64,000 nt of DNA from DASYPQ01 sp036006425 (GTDB taxonomy: Bacteria > Planctomycetota > UBA1135 > GCA-002686595): the NCBI GenBank assembly GCA_036006425.1, contig DASYPQ010000023.1, forward strand, positions 192,685 through 256,684, written 5' to 3'. Under the pieces are notes generated by a model. That model did no database searches. It was not told the DNA's origin and was given only the letters and a program-made list of their open reading frames with translations. Both the position numbers and the translations under genes were made by a program. This document shows positions 16,692 to 25,620 of this stretch, in pieces; the first letter of the stretch is position 1, and the number at the start of each line of letters is the position of its first letter.

Positions 16692-19600
16692 ATGATCCAG
16701 CCGGTCGTTTCGTGCTTCGCCACGTTCTGCCTTCTTTTCAGCGCGTCCGCCGGCGAAGCGCAGGACGCACCGTTCGTCGCCGAAGGCGCGCTCCACCGCG
16801 TGATCGTCCCCGCGGGCTCTCCCGAGCTCGCGAACCTGGCGAAGAACGGCGGGATCCTGTGGGCCGAGGACTACGGCTCCTTCACGCTCGCGTACGTCGA
16901 CACGCGGCGCACGGGCGGGATCGCGGCCGTGCAGGCGGCCGGCCTCGAGATCGCCGACGAGATGACGCGCGTCGACTTCAACGGCATCACGCTCGACGGT
17001 GCGGACCCGGCCGGGACGGAGATCCTCCTCGCCTCGATCCCGGAGCCGCTCCGCGCGGCGCCGCCGACGGGCGACGGCTCGCGCCTCCAGATCGTCCAGT
17101 TCACCGGGCCGATCAAGGACGCGTGGCTCGACGCGCTGCAGGCGACTGGCGCGCGCGTCGTCACGTACGTCGCGAACGACGCCTACGTCGTGAAGACCGG
17201 CCCGGCGTCGACCTCGGCCGTCGCGCTCTTCGCGCAGAGCACGTACGTCCTCGCACTGACGGAGTACCACGCCGCGTTCAAGCTGCGTCCCGCGCTGCGC
17301 CCGCCCGCGCTCGTCGACACGAGCGCCTACGACGTGATCGTGCAGGTGATCGCCGACGCGGAGGGCGCGGCCTTCGTGCAGGAGCTGCGCCAGCGCGCGA
17401 TCGCGGTGCTCGCGGAGCCCGAGCGGGTGCTCGGATACGTGAATTGCCGGGTGCGCCTCGACGGCGCCAACGTGCTCGACGTCGCGCGCGACGCGCGCGT
17501 GTTCGCGGTCGAGCCCGTCCTCGAGCCGAAGATGTTCGACGAGCGCCAGGGCCAGATCATGGCCGGGAACCTGACGCCCAACGGGCAGCAGCCCTCGGGG
17601 CCGAACTACTTCGCGTGGCTCGCGTCGAAGGCATTCCCGGGCGTCGACCCGTTCAACTTCGCCGTCGACGTCGAGGACGACGGCGTCGACCGCGGAAGCA
17701 ACACGGACGTCAACGTCGAGTTCAAGGTCGACGGCCTCGCGGGCGGCGCGAGCCGCGTCGTCTACAACAACAACTACACGAACGACGCGCTCGCCGAGAG
17801 CCGCGCGGGGCACGGGAACATCAACGCGTCGATCGTCTTCGGCTACAACAGCTCGACCGGGAGCTCGTTCGAGGACTCGCTCGGCTACCAGTACGGCCTC
17901 GGCATCGCGCCGTGGGTCAAGGTCGGCAACTCGAAGGTCTTCAACAACAACGGAGCCGGGATCTTCAACCAGGCGACGGGGACGCGCATGCAGAACGCCT
18001 GGAACGGCGGCGCGCGCATCTCGACGAACTCGTGGGGCTTCACGTCGGGGAACGACTACAACACCGAGAGCCAGGCGCACGACGTCACCGTCCGTGACGC
18101 GGCATCGGGGACCGCGGGCAACCAGGAGATGACGATCGTGTTCGCGGCCGGGAACAGCGGGCCCGGTTCGAGCACCGTCCACCCGCCCGGCACCGCGAAG
18201 AACGTGATCACCGCGGGAGCGTCGGAGAACTGGCGCATGACCGGCACCGACGGGTGCGGGTTCGGCAACTCGGACGCCGACAACGCGCAGCAGGTCATCG
18301 GGTTCTCCGGGCGCGGGCCGACCTCGGACCAGCGCAAGAAGCCCGAGCTCTGCGCGCCGGGCGTGCACATCCAGGGCGCGGCGAGCCGCGCCGTCGGCTA
18401 CAACGGCCTCCTCGTCTGCGACCAGTACTGGCCCATCGGGCAGACGCTGTACGCCTGGTCGTCGGGCACGAGCCACTCGACGCCGGCGATCGCGGGAGCG
18501 TGCGCGCTCGTCCGCCAGTTCTTCCTGAACCAGGCCCTCCCCGCGCCGAGCCCGGCGCTCACGAAGGCGTTCCTCGTCGCCGGCGCGAGCTACATGACGG
18601 GCGTCGCCGACACGCTGTGGTCGAACACGCAGGGGATGGGCCTCGTCAACCTCGCGACGACGTTCGACACGACGCCGCGCATCCTCGTCGACCAGATCCA
18701 GGTCTTCTCCGCGACGGGCAACACGTACACCGTCAACGGCACGATCGGCTCCGCCTCCGTCCCGTTCCGCGTCGTCCTCGCCTGGACCGACCCGGCCGGA
18801 CCGACGAGCGGCAACGCCTTCGTCAACAACCTCGACCTCGAGGTCACGATCAACGGCACGCTGTACCGCGGCAACGTGTTCTCGGGAGCGAACTCGACGA
18901 CGGGCGGCACGGCGGACATCCGCAACAACCTCGAGAGCGTGTTCCGCCCGGCCGGGACGACCGGCACGTTCAGCATCACCGTCCGCGCGACGAACATCGC
19001 CGGCGACGGCGTCCCGGGGAACGGCGACTCGACGGACCAGGACTTCGCGCTCGTCGTCTACAACACGTCGGGCGACTGCAACGGCAACGGGATCGCGGAC
19101 AACCTCGACATCCAGAACGGCACGAGCCAGGACTGCGACGCGAACGGGGTCCCGGACGAATGCCAGCCCGACGGCGACGGCGACGGGACGATCGACGCCT
19201 GCGACGGCTGCCCGAGCGATCCGCTGAAGACCGCACCCGGCCAATGCGGCTGCGGCGTCCCCGACACGGACACCGACGGCGACGGAACCGCGAACTGCCA
19301 CGACGGATGTCCGAACGATCCGCTGAAGATCGCGCCCGGCCAGTGCGGTTGCGGAGTGCTCGACACCGACACGGACGGCGACGGCACGGCCGACTGCATC
19401 GACGGCTGCCCGAACGATCCCTTGAAGACGGCGCCCGGGCAATGCGGTTGCGGCACGCCGGACACCGACAGCGACGGGGACGGCACCGCGAACTGCCACG
19501 ACGGATGTCCGAACGATCCGAACAAGATCGATCCCGGGATCTGCGGCTGCGGCGTCCCGGACACGGACAGCGACGGCGACGGCACGCCGAACTGCCTCGA

Positions 19601-20462
19601 CGGCTGCCCGAACGATCCGTTGAAGATCGATCCGGGGATCTGCGGCTGCGGCGTCGCCGACATCGACTCGGACGGCGACGGCACCTACGACTGCGACGGC
19701 GACAAGTGCCCGAACGATCCGAACAAGATCGCGCCGGGCATCTGCGGGTGCGGCATCCCGGACACGGACACCGACGGCGACACGATCCCCGACTGCATCG
19801 ACAACTGCATCACGATCCCGAACCCGGGCCAGGCTGACTGCGATTCGGACGGCGAGGGCGACGTGTGCGCGATCGCGGGCGGCGCGCCCGACTGCAACGG
19901 CAACGGAATCCCCGACTCGTGCGACATCGCCTCGGGCACGACTCCGGACCAGAACGGGAACGGCATCCCGGACGTCTGCGAGCAGGTCGGCGTTCCGTAC
20001 TGCTTCGGAGACGGCAGCGGGGCCGCGTGCCCGTGCGGGAACACCGGAGCTCCCGGCCACGGCTGCGCGAACTCGGTCGGGCAGAGCGCACAGCTCTCCG
20101 CGGCCGGGACGACGAGCCCGGACACGATCGTGCTCTCGGCGAGCGGCGAGCTCCCGACGGCGTTGACGATCTTCGTCCAGGGTCCGGCGACGATCGCGCC
20201 GGCGATCTTCGGCGACGGATTGCGCTGCGTCGGCGGATCGCTCAAGCGCCTGTACGCGAAGTCCGCGAGCGGCGGCGTCGTCTACGCCCCGCACGCGGGC
20301 GATCCGTCGATCACGGCGCGTTCGGCCGCACTCGGCGACCCGATCGCCAGCGGGGATACGCGCTACTACATGACGTACTACCGCGACCCGAGCCCGAGCT
20401 TCTGCCCGACTCCGCCGGGCGGGACGTTCAATGCCTCGAACGCGTTGTCGATCGTCTGGTAA
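16692..20462 (+). CDS. Secreted subtilisin-like serine protease with calcium-binding-type repeats and CPC C-terminal module
   Basis: The product is 1256 residues with a signal peptide at 1-23. A prodomain-like region precedes an S8 peptidase domain with the catalytic triad Asp326 (AVDVEDDG), His374 (AGHGN) and Ser594 (SSGTSHSTP), plus the oxyanion Asn488 (AAGNSGPG). A beta-sandwich P-domain-like part follows to about 790. From 838, six thrombospondin-3-like units of 33 residues (DGCPNDP, GQCGCG, DTDTDGDG) carry Asp-rich loops likely to bind calcium. From about 1100 there is a cysteine-rich module (ACPCGN, GCANS, LKRLYAKSASGG, YYMTYYRDP) shared with other secreted proteins here. It probably degrades extracellular protein. 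A palindromic repeat begins 4 nt after its stop. Confidence 0.88.
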   Translation: MIQPVVSCFATFCLLFSASAGEAQDAPFVAEGALHRVIVPAGSPELANLAKNGGILWAEDYGSFTLAYVDTRRTGGIAAVQAAGLEIADEMTRVDFNGITLDGADPAGTEILLASIPEPLRAAPPTGDGSRLQIVQFTGPIKDAWLDALQATGARVVTYVANDAYVVKTGPASTSAVALFAQSTYVLALTEYHAAFKLRPALRPPALVDTSAYDVIVQVIADAEGAAFVQELRQRAIAVLAEPERVLGYVNCRVRLDGANVLDVARDARVFAVEPVLEPKMFDERQGQIMAGNLTPNGQQPSGPNYFAWLASKAFPGVDPFNFAVDVEDDGVDRGSNTDVNVEFKVDGLAGGASRVVYNNNYTNDALAESRAGHGNINASIVFGYNSSTGSSFEDSLGYQYGLGIAPWVKVGNSKVFNNNGAGIFNQATGTRMQNAWNGGARISTNSWGFTSGNDYNTESQAHDVTVRDAASGTAGNQEMTIVFAAGNSGPGSSTVHPPGTAKNVITAGASENWRMTGTDGCGFGNSDADNAQQVIGFSGRGPTSDQRKKPELCAPGVHIQGAASRAVGYNGLLVCDQYWPIGQTLYAWSSGTSHSTPAIAGACALVRQFFLNQALPAPSPALTKAFLVAGASYMTGVADTLWSNTQGMGLVNLATTFDTTPRILVDQIQVFSATGNTYTVNGTIGSASVPFRVVLAWTDPAGPTSGNAFVNNLDLEVTINGTLYRGNVFSGANSTTGGTADIRNNLESVFRPAGTTGTFSITVRATNIAGDGVPGNGDSTDQDFALVVYNTSGDCNGNGIADNLDIQNGTSQDCDANGVPDECQPDGDGDGTIDACDGCPSDPLKTAPGQCGCGVPDTDTDGDGTANCHDGCPNDPLKIAPGQCGCGVLDTDTDGDGTADCIDGCPNDPLKTAPGQCGCGTPDTDSDGDGTANCHDGCPNDPNKIDPGICGCGVPDTDSDGDGTPNCLDGCPNDPLKIDPGICGCGVADIDSDGDGTYDCDGDKCPNDPNKIAPGICGCGIPDTDTDGDTIPDCIDNCITIPNPGQADCDSDGEGDVCAIAGGAPDCNGNGIPDSCDIASGTTPDQNGNGIPDVCEQVGVPYCFGDGSGAACPCGNTGAPGHGCANSVGQSAQLSAAGTTSPDTIVLSASGELPTALTIFVQGPATIAPAIFGDGLRCVGGSLKRLYAKSASGGVVYAPHAGDPSITARSAALGDPIASGDTRYYMTYYRDPSPSFCPTPPGGTFNASNALSIVW
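19203..19799 (+). repeat. 99-nt coding tandem repeat in the protease, about six units
   Basis: Units start at 19203, 19302, 19401, 19500 and 19599, exactly 99 nt apart; a sixth, diverged unit follows with a small insertion. Each encodes one Asp/Cys-rich thrombospondin-3-like module. Copy number could vary between strains by slippage or recombination. Confidence 0.85.
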
Positions 20463-20466
20463 GTAC

Positions 20467-20555
20467 GGAACCAGGTACGTTTTCTCGCACTTCGCGCTGC
20501 GACGCACGGCTTCCGTCCGCCGCGACGCGAAGTGCGAAAAAACGAACCAGGTTCC
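20467..20555. repeat. 89-bp palindromic intergenic repeat, copy 1
   Basis: Two 30-nt arms (20467-20496 and 20526-20555) are inverted copies with 27 of 30 matches around a 29-nt centre. The outer ends read GGAACC and GGTTCC; the inner core is TCGCACTTCG / CGAAGTGCGA. It begins 4 nt after the protease stop. The second copy at 21200-21288 has the same 89-bp length, the same arm length and 27/30 matches per arm, so this is a mobile or dispersed REP/MITE-like unit rather than a chance hairpin. It may also terminate transcription or protect the mRNA 3' end. Confidence 0.85.
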
Positions 20556-20583
20556 GTTCGATCGCGCGCTGCTTCCTCATGAA

Positions 20584-20619
20584 GGGTGGTCGCCGGCCCG
20601 TCGGCCGGCGGCTCAACCC
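20584..20619 (+). promoter_or_regulatory. Structured 5' leader hairpin before the 186-residue exported protein
   Basis: A perfect 8-bp stem, CGCCGGCC (20591-20598) with GGCCGGCG (20603-20610), closes a 4-nt loop. GGGT (20584-20587) can pair with ACCC (20616-20619) across an internal loop. The structure ends 5 nt before a GGAGG Shine-Dalgarno and 16 nt before the ATG, so it could modulate translation. I do not recognise it as a known riboswitch class. Confidence 0.45.
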
Positions 20620-20635
20620 GAAACGGAGGCAAGCC

Positions 20636-21196
20636 ATGAAGAGACTAGGCAGACTTCTGCTGTGCGGCGCGACCGTCCTGTTCTCGGTCGCTTCGGTGCC
20701 CGCGGCCACGGGCTCGACTGCCGACCTCGTCCCGATCCTCCCGCTGCCCATCGGGGCCGGACTCGGCAACGGCACGTGGCGGTTGCCCGCCGAAGGCACC
20801 GGCGTCGCGGAGGCCGGGCTCTACGACGAGTTCGGGACGCTGCGCTACGTGATGCGCGCGGACATGGTGCGGTCGGGCGAGAAGCCCCCGCACGGGATGC
20901 CGGAGCAGGGCGGGTTCCACGGCGTGCTCCTCGCGGTCCGCGAGCGCGGCGGCCTCGATCGAGTCGCGACGATCGCCGGCAAGTGGATCCGCGAGGAGGA
21001 CGGATCCGGCACGTTCGGAGTCGACATCCTCGTGCCGGGCGAGGGCTTCGAGGATCCGATGAAGGTCGTCGGGACGATCGAAGGCGTGCTCCACGCGCCG
21101 CGCATGATCTCCTGGCTCGTCGGCTCGCCGCGGACCGCGACGCGGACCGCCTCGGCGCTCGCGCGACTCTCGCTCGCGTGGGTGATCACCGAGTGA
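20636..21196 (+). CDS. Exported protein of unknown function, 186 residues
   Basis: A GGAGGC ribosome-binding site sits 5 nt before the ATG. Residues 1-24 form a signal peptide (LLLCGATVLFSVASVPA, cleavage near VPA-A). The mature part is small and beta-rich, with a glycine-rich opening (PLPIGAGLGNGTWRLP), the segment EAGLYDEFGTLRYVM and a late IAGKWIREEDGSGTFGVDI. I recognise no family, no catalytic motif and no lipobox. It stands alone between two copies of an 89-bp palindrome, and a hairpin precedes it. The gap to the second palindrome is 3 nt. Confidence 0.7.
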   Translation: MKRLGRLLLCGATVLFSVASVPAATGSTADLVPILPLPIGAGLGNGTWRLPAEGTGVAEAGLYDEFGTLRYVMRADMVRSGEKPPHGMPEQGGFHGVLLAVRERGGLDRVATIAGKWIREEDGSGTFGVDILVPGEGFEDPMKVVGTIEGVLHAPRMISWLVGSPRTATRTASALARLSLAWVITE

Positions 21197-21199
21197 CAC

Positions 21200-21288
21200 G
21201 GAACCAGGTTCGCTTTCTCGCACTTCGAGCTGGGTCGGACGCTAGCCGGGCGTCGCCGCGCGAAGTGCGAGAGAACGAACCTGGTTCC
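21200..21288. repeat. 89-bp palindromic intergenic repeat, copy 2
   Basis: Arms 21200-21229 and 21259-21288 are inverted copies with 27 of 30 matches. The length, arm size and 29-nt centre are identical to copy 1, though the centre sequence differs. It fills nearly the whole 97-nt gap between the convergent stops of the exported protein (21196) and the M1 peptidase (21294), a position suited to a bidirectional terminator. Confidence 0.85.
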
Positions 21289-21293
21289 GTATT

Positions 21294-23015
21294 TCACTGG
21301 AACCGGATCGAGCGCTCGCAGAGCACGTTCTCGAGCCCGTTCACCGCGAGACCCCGCGGCTTCGACCTCGTCGGGATCTCGATCCGGTTGTCGCCCGGCT
21401 CGAGCAGGATGCGCTGCGTCTTCGCTTCCTGCGCCTCGCGCCAGGCGACGTCGATCGGCACGTGGAAGCCTGTCTTCCCGCTGCCCTTCACGTTGATCTG
21501 GACGAGGAAGCTGCGCGCCTTCGCGGTGACCGTGCCGTCGATGACCGGATAGCCCTCGCCGTACACCCACTCGTCGAAGAACGTCTTCCAGCTCTTCCCC
21601 GTGTCCTGCTCGAGGATCGCGCGGAAGTCCTCGGTGTCCGCGTTCCGGTAGCGGAACGCGACGTTGAAATCGCGCAGCGACTTCCACCACGCGTCGTCGT
21701 CGTCGACGTCGTGGCGGAGCGTCTGGAGCACCCACGCGCCCTTGAAGTAGATCTCGGGCGCGTAGGCCTGCCCCGAGTCGACGTTCGCTCCGCGGAACAG
21801 GCGCGACGCCGGCCGGATCGAACCCTGGATCGCGGCGAGGTGCGCGGCCGCGGCCGCCTCGCCTTCCTTCTCCTCGAGGTACACGACCTCCGCGTACGTG
21901 GCGAAGCCCTCGTGGATCCAGAAGTGCCCCCAGCTCTTCGCAGAGACGCCGTTGCCCCACCATTCGTGCGCGCTCTCGTGCACGAGGATGTAGTCGAAGC
22001 GCTCGTTCTCGTGCGCGTGGACGTCGGGCTCGTCGTGCGCCTTGCACCAGGCCGGAAACGTCGATCCGTACGCGACGCACGTCGAGTGCTCCATGCCCCA
22101 GAAGTTCGACTCGACGAGCGCGAACTTCGACTTCGGGAACGGGAACGGGCCGAAGGCCTTCGAGTAGATCGCGAGCATCTCCGGCACGTCCGCGAACTGG
22201 AGCTTGCCCTTCTCGACGTCCTCGGGGATCACGTAGGAGGCGAACGGGACCTTCTGCGGCGGCGTGCCTTCGGCGCCCGGGATCTCGAGCTCCTGCACGG
22301 TCTCGACGTACGGCGCGACGGAGATCGCGATCGCGTAGGTCTCGCACGGGTACTCGTGCACCCAGCGGAACGTCTCGAGGCCCGCGCCCGATTTCGCGCG
22401 CCCTTCGAGGCGCCCGTTCGACACGCCGAAGAGGCCGTCGGGCACGGTCAGGTTGACGAACGTGCGTTCGGGCTTGTCCTCGGGGTGCCAGTACGAGTCC
22501 TTGCACGGCCACCACGTCGAGGAGCCGGCACCCTGGCACGACGTGCAGATCCACGGCGCGCCCGACGGCGTCTTCTTCCAGTGGAAGCCTTCGAACGCGT
22601 CGGATTCCTTCGGTCTGCCCGTGTACGCGATCGCGACGCGCACCGTGTCGCCCTTCTTCGATCCTTTGGCGAGGAAGATCGAGAGCGTGGAGCCCTTGTG
22701 CTCGAAGACGAGCGGCGCGCCGGCGAGCGGAGCGGTCGCGTCGAGCGGCGCCGCGAGGTCGACGACGGACTTCACCTCGAGAGGCTGCTGCAGGTCGAGC
22801 ACGAGCTTCGCGATCACGACGTCGGTGACGAGCGCCTCGACCGCCACCGTGCCGGTCAGCGTCCGCGTGTGCGGATCGACCGTGAGATCGAGGCGGTACG
22901 CCTGGACGTCGTAGGCGGCGCGCGGGTCGTCGCCGGCCGATGTCGCGGGCGCGAGCGCGGGGACGAGGCCCGCCAAGCCGACGAAGAGAGCCGCACGCGC
23001 GAGCATGCGGCTCAT
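21294..23015 (-). CDS. Secreted M1-family zinc aminopeptidase
   Basis: The product is 573 residues with an N-terminal signal peptide (MLARAALFVGLAGLVPALAPATSAG). The zinc site is HESAH at 346-350 with the third ligand Glu369, exactly 18 residues on (HExxH-x18-E). The substrate-binding motif appears as WGMEHS instead of GAMEN, as in several bacterial M1 subgroups. The N-terminal half is the beta-saddle domain. The long C-terminal helical domain of PepN is absent; a short beta domain (SFLVQINVKGSGKTGFHVP) ends the protein. It likely removes N-terminal residues from peptides in the periplasm or outside. It faces the palindromic repeat at its 3' end. Confidence 0.9.
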   Translation of the reverse strand: MSRMLARAALFVGLAGLVPALAPATSAGDDPRAAYDVQAYRLDLTVDPHTRTLTGTVAVEALVTDVVIAKLVLDLQQPLEVKSVVDLAAPLDATAPLAGAPLVFEHKGSTLSIFLAKGSKKGDTVRVAIAYTGRPKESDAFEGFHWKKTPSGAPWICTSCQGAGSSTWWPCKDSYWHPEDKPERTFVNLTVPDGLFGVSNGRLEGRAKSGAGLETFRWVHEYPCETYAIAISVAPYVETVQELEIPGAEGTPPQKVPFASYVIPEDVEKGKLQFADVPEMLAIYSKAFGPFPFPKSKFALVESNFWGMEHSTCVAYGSTFPAWCKAHDEPDVHAHENERFDYILVHESAHEWWGNGVSAKSWGHFWIHEGFATYAEVVYLEEKEGEAAAAAHLAAIQGSIRPASRLFRGANVDSGQAYAPEIYFKGAWVLQTLRHDVDDDDAWWKSLRDFNVAFRYRNADTEDFRAILEQDTGKSWKTFFDEWVYGEGYPVIDGTVTAKARSFLVQINVKGSGKTGFHVPIDVAWREAQEAKTQRILLEPGDNRIEIPTRSKPRGLAVNGLENVLCERSIRFQ

Positions 23016-23058
23016 GATGCGATCCGACAGCGGCGGGCGCGAGCCCGCGACAGACGCG

Positions 23059-23520
23059 TTACCGGGCGCCCTTCCGCGCGAGCCATCGCGCGGTGAGCTT
23101 CTCGAGCCGCGCCTCGTCGAGCGTCCGGCCGCGGCGCTTCGCGGCTTCCACGAGCTTCGCGCGCTGCTCGGGGGTCAAGGTCGAGATCACGCGCTGCGCG
23201 AGCGGCCGCAGCTCCGTGAACGTGCGCTCCCGCAACTCCTTCAGCTTGGCGCGCATCTCCTCCCGGGCCGCCTCGCGGTCGCCGGGGTGCGCGCGCAACG
23301 CGTCCGCACGGATCTTCGCGGCGTCGGCGCGAGCCCCGCGGGCGATCGGGCCGGCAGCTCGGGCCTCCTCCTTGGCGATCGCGCGCTGCTCGGGCGTCGC
23401 GTGCAGCGCGCGGAGGACGCGGTGCGGCGCGTGCGTCCGCGGCGGGTGCTGCGGGGTGGCGCTTGCGCACAGGGTGAGGGCGACGAGAGGAATGCAGAGG
23501 TACGCGTGCTTCGAGCTCAT
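23059..23520 (-). CDS. Exported Spy/CpxP-like small helical protein
   Basis: The product is 153 residues with a signal peptide at 1-22 (cleavage near CASA-T). The mature part is almost entirely charged helix, with HATPEQRAIAKEEAR near 40-54 and ISTLTPEQRAKLVEAAKRR near 110-128. The LTPEQR-type motif, present twice, is the hallmark of the periplasmic Spy/CpxP/ZraP group of stress-induced chaperones or metal-binding proteins. No cysteine or histidine cluster for metal is obvious. It lies 43 nt upstream of the M1 peptidase on the same strand, so the two may be co-transcribed. Confidence 0.7.
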   Translation of the reverse strand: MSSKHAYLCIPLVALTLCASATPQHPPRTHAPHRVLRALHATPEQRAIAKEEARAAGPIARGARADAAKIRADALRAHPGDREAAREEMRAKLKELRERTFTELRPLAQRVISTLTPEQRAKLVEAAKRRGRTLDEARLEKLTARWLARKGAR

Positions 23521-23583
23521 GGTGGTCTCCGGGTCCCAGGGTACGGGAATCCCAACCCGACCGGGGAGGCGTGGTTCCGGTCC

Positions 23584-25077
23584 CTAGCGGCGAAAGCGCG
23601 GCGGCAGGAACGTCCCGAGCTCGTTCCGCTTCCACCAGGCCCCCGTCGCGGCGCGCTCCTCCCGCGACGTGAAGCGGTAGTCGTACAGCACGGCCCGGAC
23701 GGCGCGCGGCGGGCGGTCCGCGAACGGGTTCGCGGCGAAGAGGCCGAGCACGTCGGGCGAGCCCTCGAGCAGCCGGTCGACGAGCGGCGCGAGCCAGCGG
23801 CTCCGTTGCGCGGGAGCGAGGGCCGCGAACCACATCTGCCAGTCGAGGCGCGGCATGTGGGGCGCGCACCAGGCCGGCGCGCGTTCGACGTCCCCCGGCT
23901 TCCAGCGGAACGGGTACGGCTTCCACTCGACGCCGTCGTCGCTCCCCTGGATCTCGATCTCGCGGCGCTGCTTCGTCATGACGCGGAAGAGACCGTAGTC
24001 GGAGAGGCTGCGGCACGGTGCGACGCACGCGTCGATGCTGACGAGCGCGCCGGGGATCTCGTCGACGAGGCCCACGTTCTCGAGGAGCTTCGCGCCGGTG
24101 AAGAGGACCGCGAAGCCCGCGAGAGCGAGGCCCGCGATCCGGAGCGCGAGCGGGGCGCGCCGCAGGTTGCGCGGTGCCGTTGCGCGCGCCGCGAGACGCC
24201 CGGGCACGAGGCGTGCGAGCAGCGCGTCGTCGAGCAGCGGCACGCACAGCACGATCGAGAGGAGGTTGAAGAACCCGTAGTTGCCGGTGAGGGCGATCAC
24301 GAGCTGCAGGAAGACGAGCCCGGCGCACGCGATGCGGCGCATCCGCCGCGTGCCGAACGCGAGCCACGGAAAGCCGATCTCGATCGCGTACATGACCGCG
24401 CAGGAGGCGCGCTGGAGTCCGAGCGGCATCTGCGCCGCGTACCAGCCGAACACGGTCGGCAGCGGCTGGCTCCACCAGTGGAACGTCAGCGCCGAGAGAT
24501 CGGAGAAGCCCCAGCTCGGGTCGCCGCTCGTCAGCTTGACGACGCCGGAGGCGAACATGAGCCGGAAGAGGAGCCAGCGCAGGAGCAGCAGCGACGCGGC
24601 GGACGGCGGCTGCTCGCGCGCGAGGTCCGGCGTCCACCGCCCGGGCGCGAACGGGATCGCGAAGAGCGCCGTCTCGAGGAGCAGCGCGTCCCACTGGAAC
24701 CACAGGAAGTCCTGACCCGCGACCGCGAGCGAGAGATAGAGCGCCCACAGGAGGACGAGGCACGCGCGCGGCGCGTAGCCGAGGAAGAGCGCGACGGAGA
24801 TCAGGAGTCCCGCGATGCACTGCGCGTGGAGGGACGCGTCGCTCGCGGCGAACCAGCACAGCGTCGGGAGCTCCGCGATCCCCGCGCGGCCCGTCGCGGC
24901 GCGGACGCGCGCGAGGAACTCGGCGATCGGCAGGATGCCGCGGCTGCCGACGAGGCCGTCGACCTGCACGAAGTACGAGAGGAACGCGACCGCGAAGACG
25001 AGCGCGAGCCCGCGCAGGAAGAGCCAGCGCGCGAGGAAGTACGTCGGCTTCGAGGGAACGGGGACGCCGCCGTCCAT
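23584..25077 (-). CDS. Lipase maturation factor family membrane protein
   Basis: The product is 497 residues. About eight to ten hydrophobic helices occupy residues 15-330, and a soluble C-terminal part of about 160 residues follows. Diagnostic blocks include GQDFLWFQWDALLLETA and RWLLFRLMFASGVVKLTSGDPSW in the membrane part, then SDYGLFRVMTKQRREI and WKPYPFRWKPGD in the soluble part. These match the LMF1 family, best known from animals, where it helps fold lipases in the ER. Bacterial members are common but uncharacterised. No lipase gene is adjacent. The start is the ATG giving MDGGVPVPSKPTY before the first helix. Confidence 0.9.
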   Translation of the reverse strand: MDGGVPVPSKPTYFLARWLFLRGLALVFAVAFLSYFVQVDGLVGSRGILPIAEFLARVRAATGRAGIAELPTLCWFAASDASLHAQCIAGLLISVALFLGYAPRACLVLLWALYLSLAVAGQDFLWFQWDALLLETALFAIPFAPGRWTPDLAREQPPSAASLLLLRWLLFRLMFASGVVKLTSGDPSWGFSDLSALTFHWWSQPLPTVFGWYAAQMPLGLQRASCAVMYAIEIGFPWLAFGTRRMRRIACAGLVFLQLVIALTGNYGFFNLLSIVLCVPLLDDALLARLVPGRLAARATAPRNLRRAPLALRIAGLALAGFAVLFTGAKLLENVGLVDEIPGALVSIDACVAPCRSLSDYGLFRVMTKQRREIEIQGSDDGVEWKPYPFRWKPGDVERAPAWCAPHMPRLDWQMWFAALAPAQRSRWLAPLVDRLLEGSPDVLGLFAANPFADRPPRAVRAVLYDYRFTSREERAATGAWWKRNELGTFLPPRFRR

Positions 25078-25137
25078 GGGGGCGGAGGATAGCTTCCGCC
25101 TGCGAGCGGACTAGACTGCGCGCGAACGGAGGCGACG

Positions 25138-25620
25138 ATGCCGGCGACCGAGACCGAAGTGCTTCTCCACGCCCTCGACCACGCGTACGACCAGACGTCG
25201 TGGCACGGACCGAACCTCCGCGGCGCGATCCGCGGGCTCTCGCACGTCGACGCCGCGCGACGGCCGGCGAAAGGGCGGCACAACGTGTGGGAGCTCGTGC
25301 TGCACTGCGCGTACTGGAAGTACACGGTGCGCCGGCGGATGACCGGCGAGAAGCGCGGATCGTTCCCGCTCGAGGGCTCGAACTTCTTCGAGCGCGATGC
25401 GAAGGACGGCGCCGCGCGCTGGAAGGCGGACGTCGCGCTGCTCGACGAAGTGCACCGCTCGCTGCGCGCCGAGGTCGCGCGCTTCCCTGCGAAGGAGTGG
25501 GGGAGGCGCTTGAAGGGCAGCCGCTGGACGTACCGCGACACCGTCGCCGGCGTCGCGGCGCACGACCTCTACCACGCGGGGCAGATGCGGCTCGTGAAGG
25601 TCCTCACGGGACGAGCGTGA
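25138..25620 (+). CDS. DinB-family protein
   Basis: The product is 160 residues. The four-helix DinB-like fold is suggested by the first helix (TEVLLHALDHAYDQ), the block NVWELVLHCAYWKYTVRRRM, and the C-terminal HDLYHAGQMRLVK, where two histidines sit as in metal-binding DinB/YfiT proteins. The family includes thiol-dependent transferases and many proteins of unknown role; nothing here identifies a substrate. It diverges from the LMF gene (60-nt gap) and its last 17 nt overlap the convergent secreted-protein gene. Confidence 0.8.
   Translation: MPATETEVLLHALDHAYDQTSWHGPNLRGAIRGLSHVDAARRPAKGRHNVWELVLHCAYWKYTVRRRMTGEKRGSFPLEGSNFFERDAKDGAARWKADVALLDEVHRSLRAEVARFPAKEWGRRLKGSRWTYRDTVAGVAAHDLYHAGQMRLVKVLTGRA

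Noticed and set aside
16464..20507. Minus-strand open frame of over 1300 codons across the subtilase
   Set aside because: It mirrors the protease codon by codon and has no domain pattern, whereas the plus strand has signal peptide, triad and repeats.
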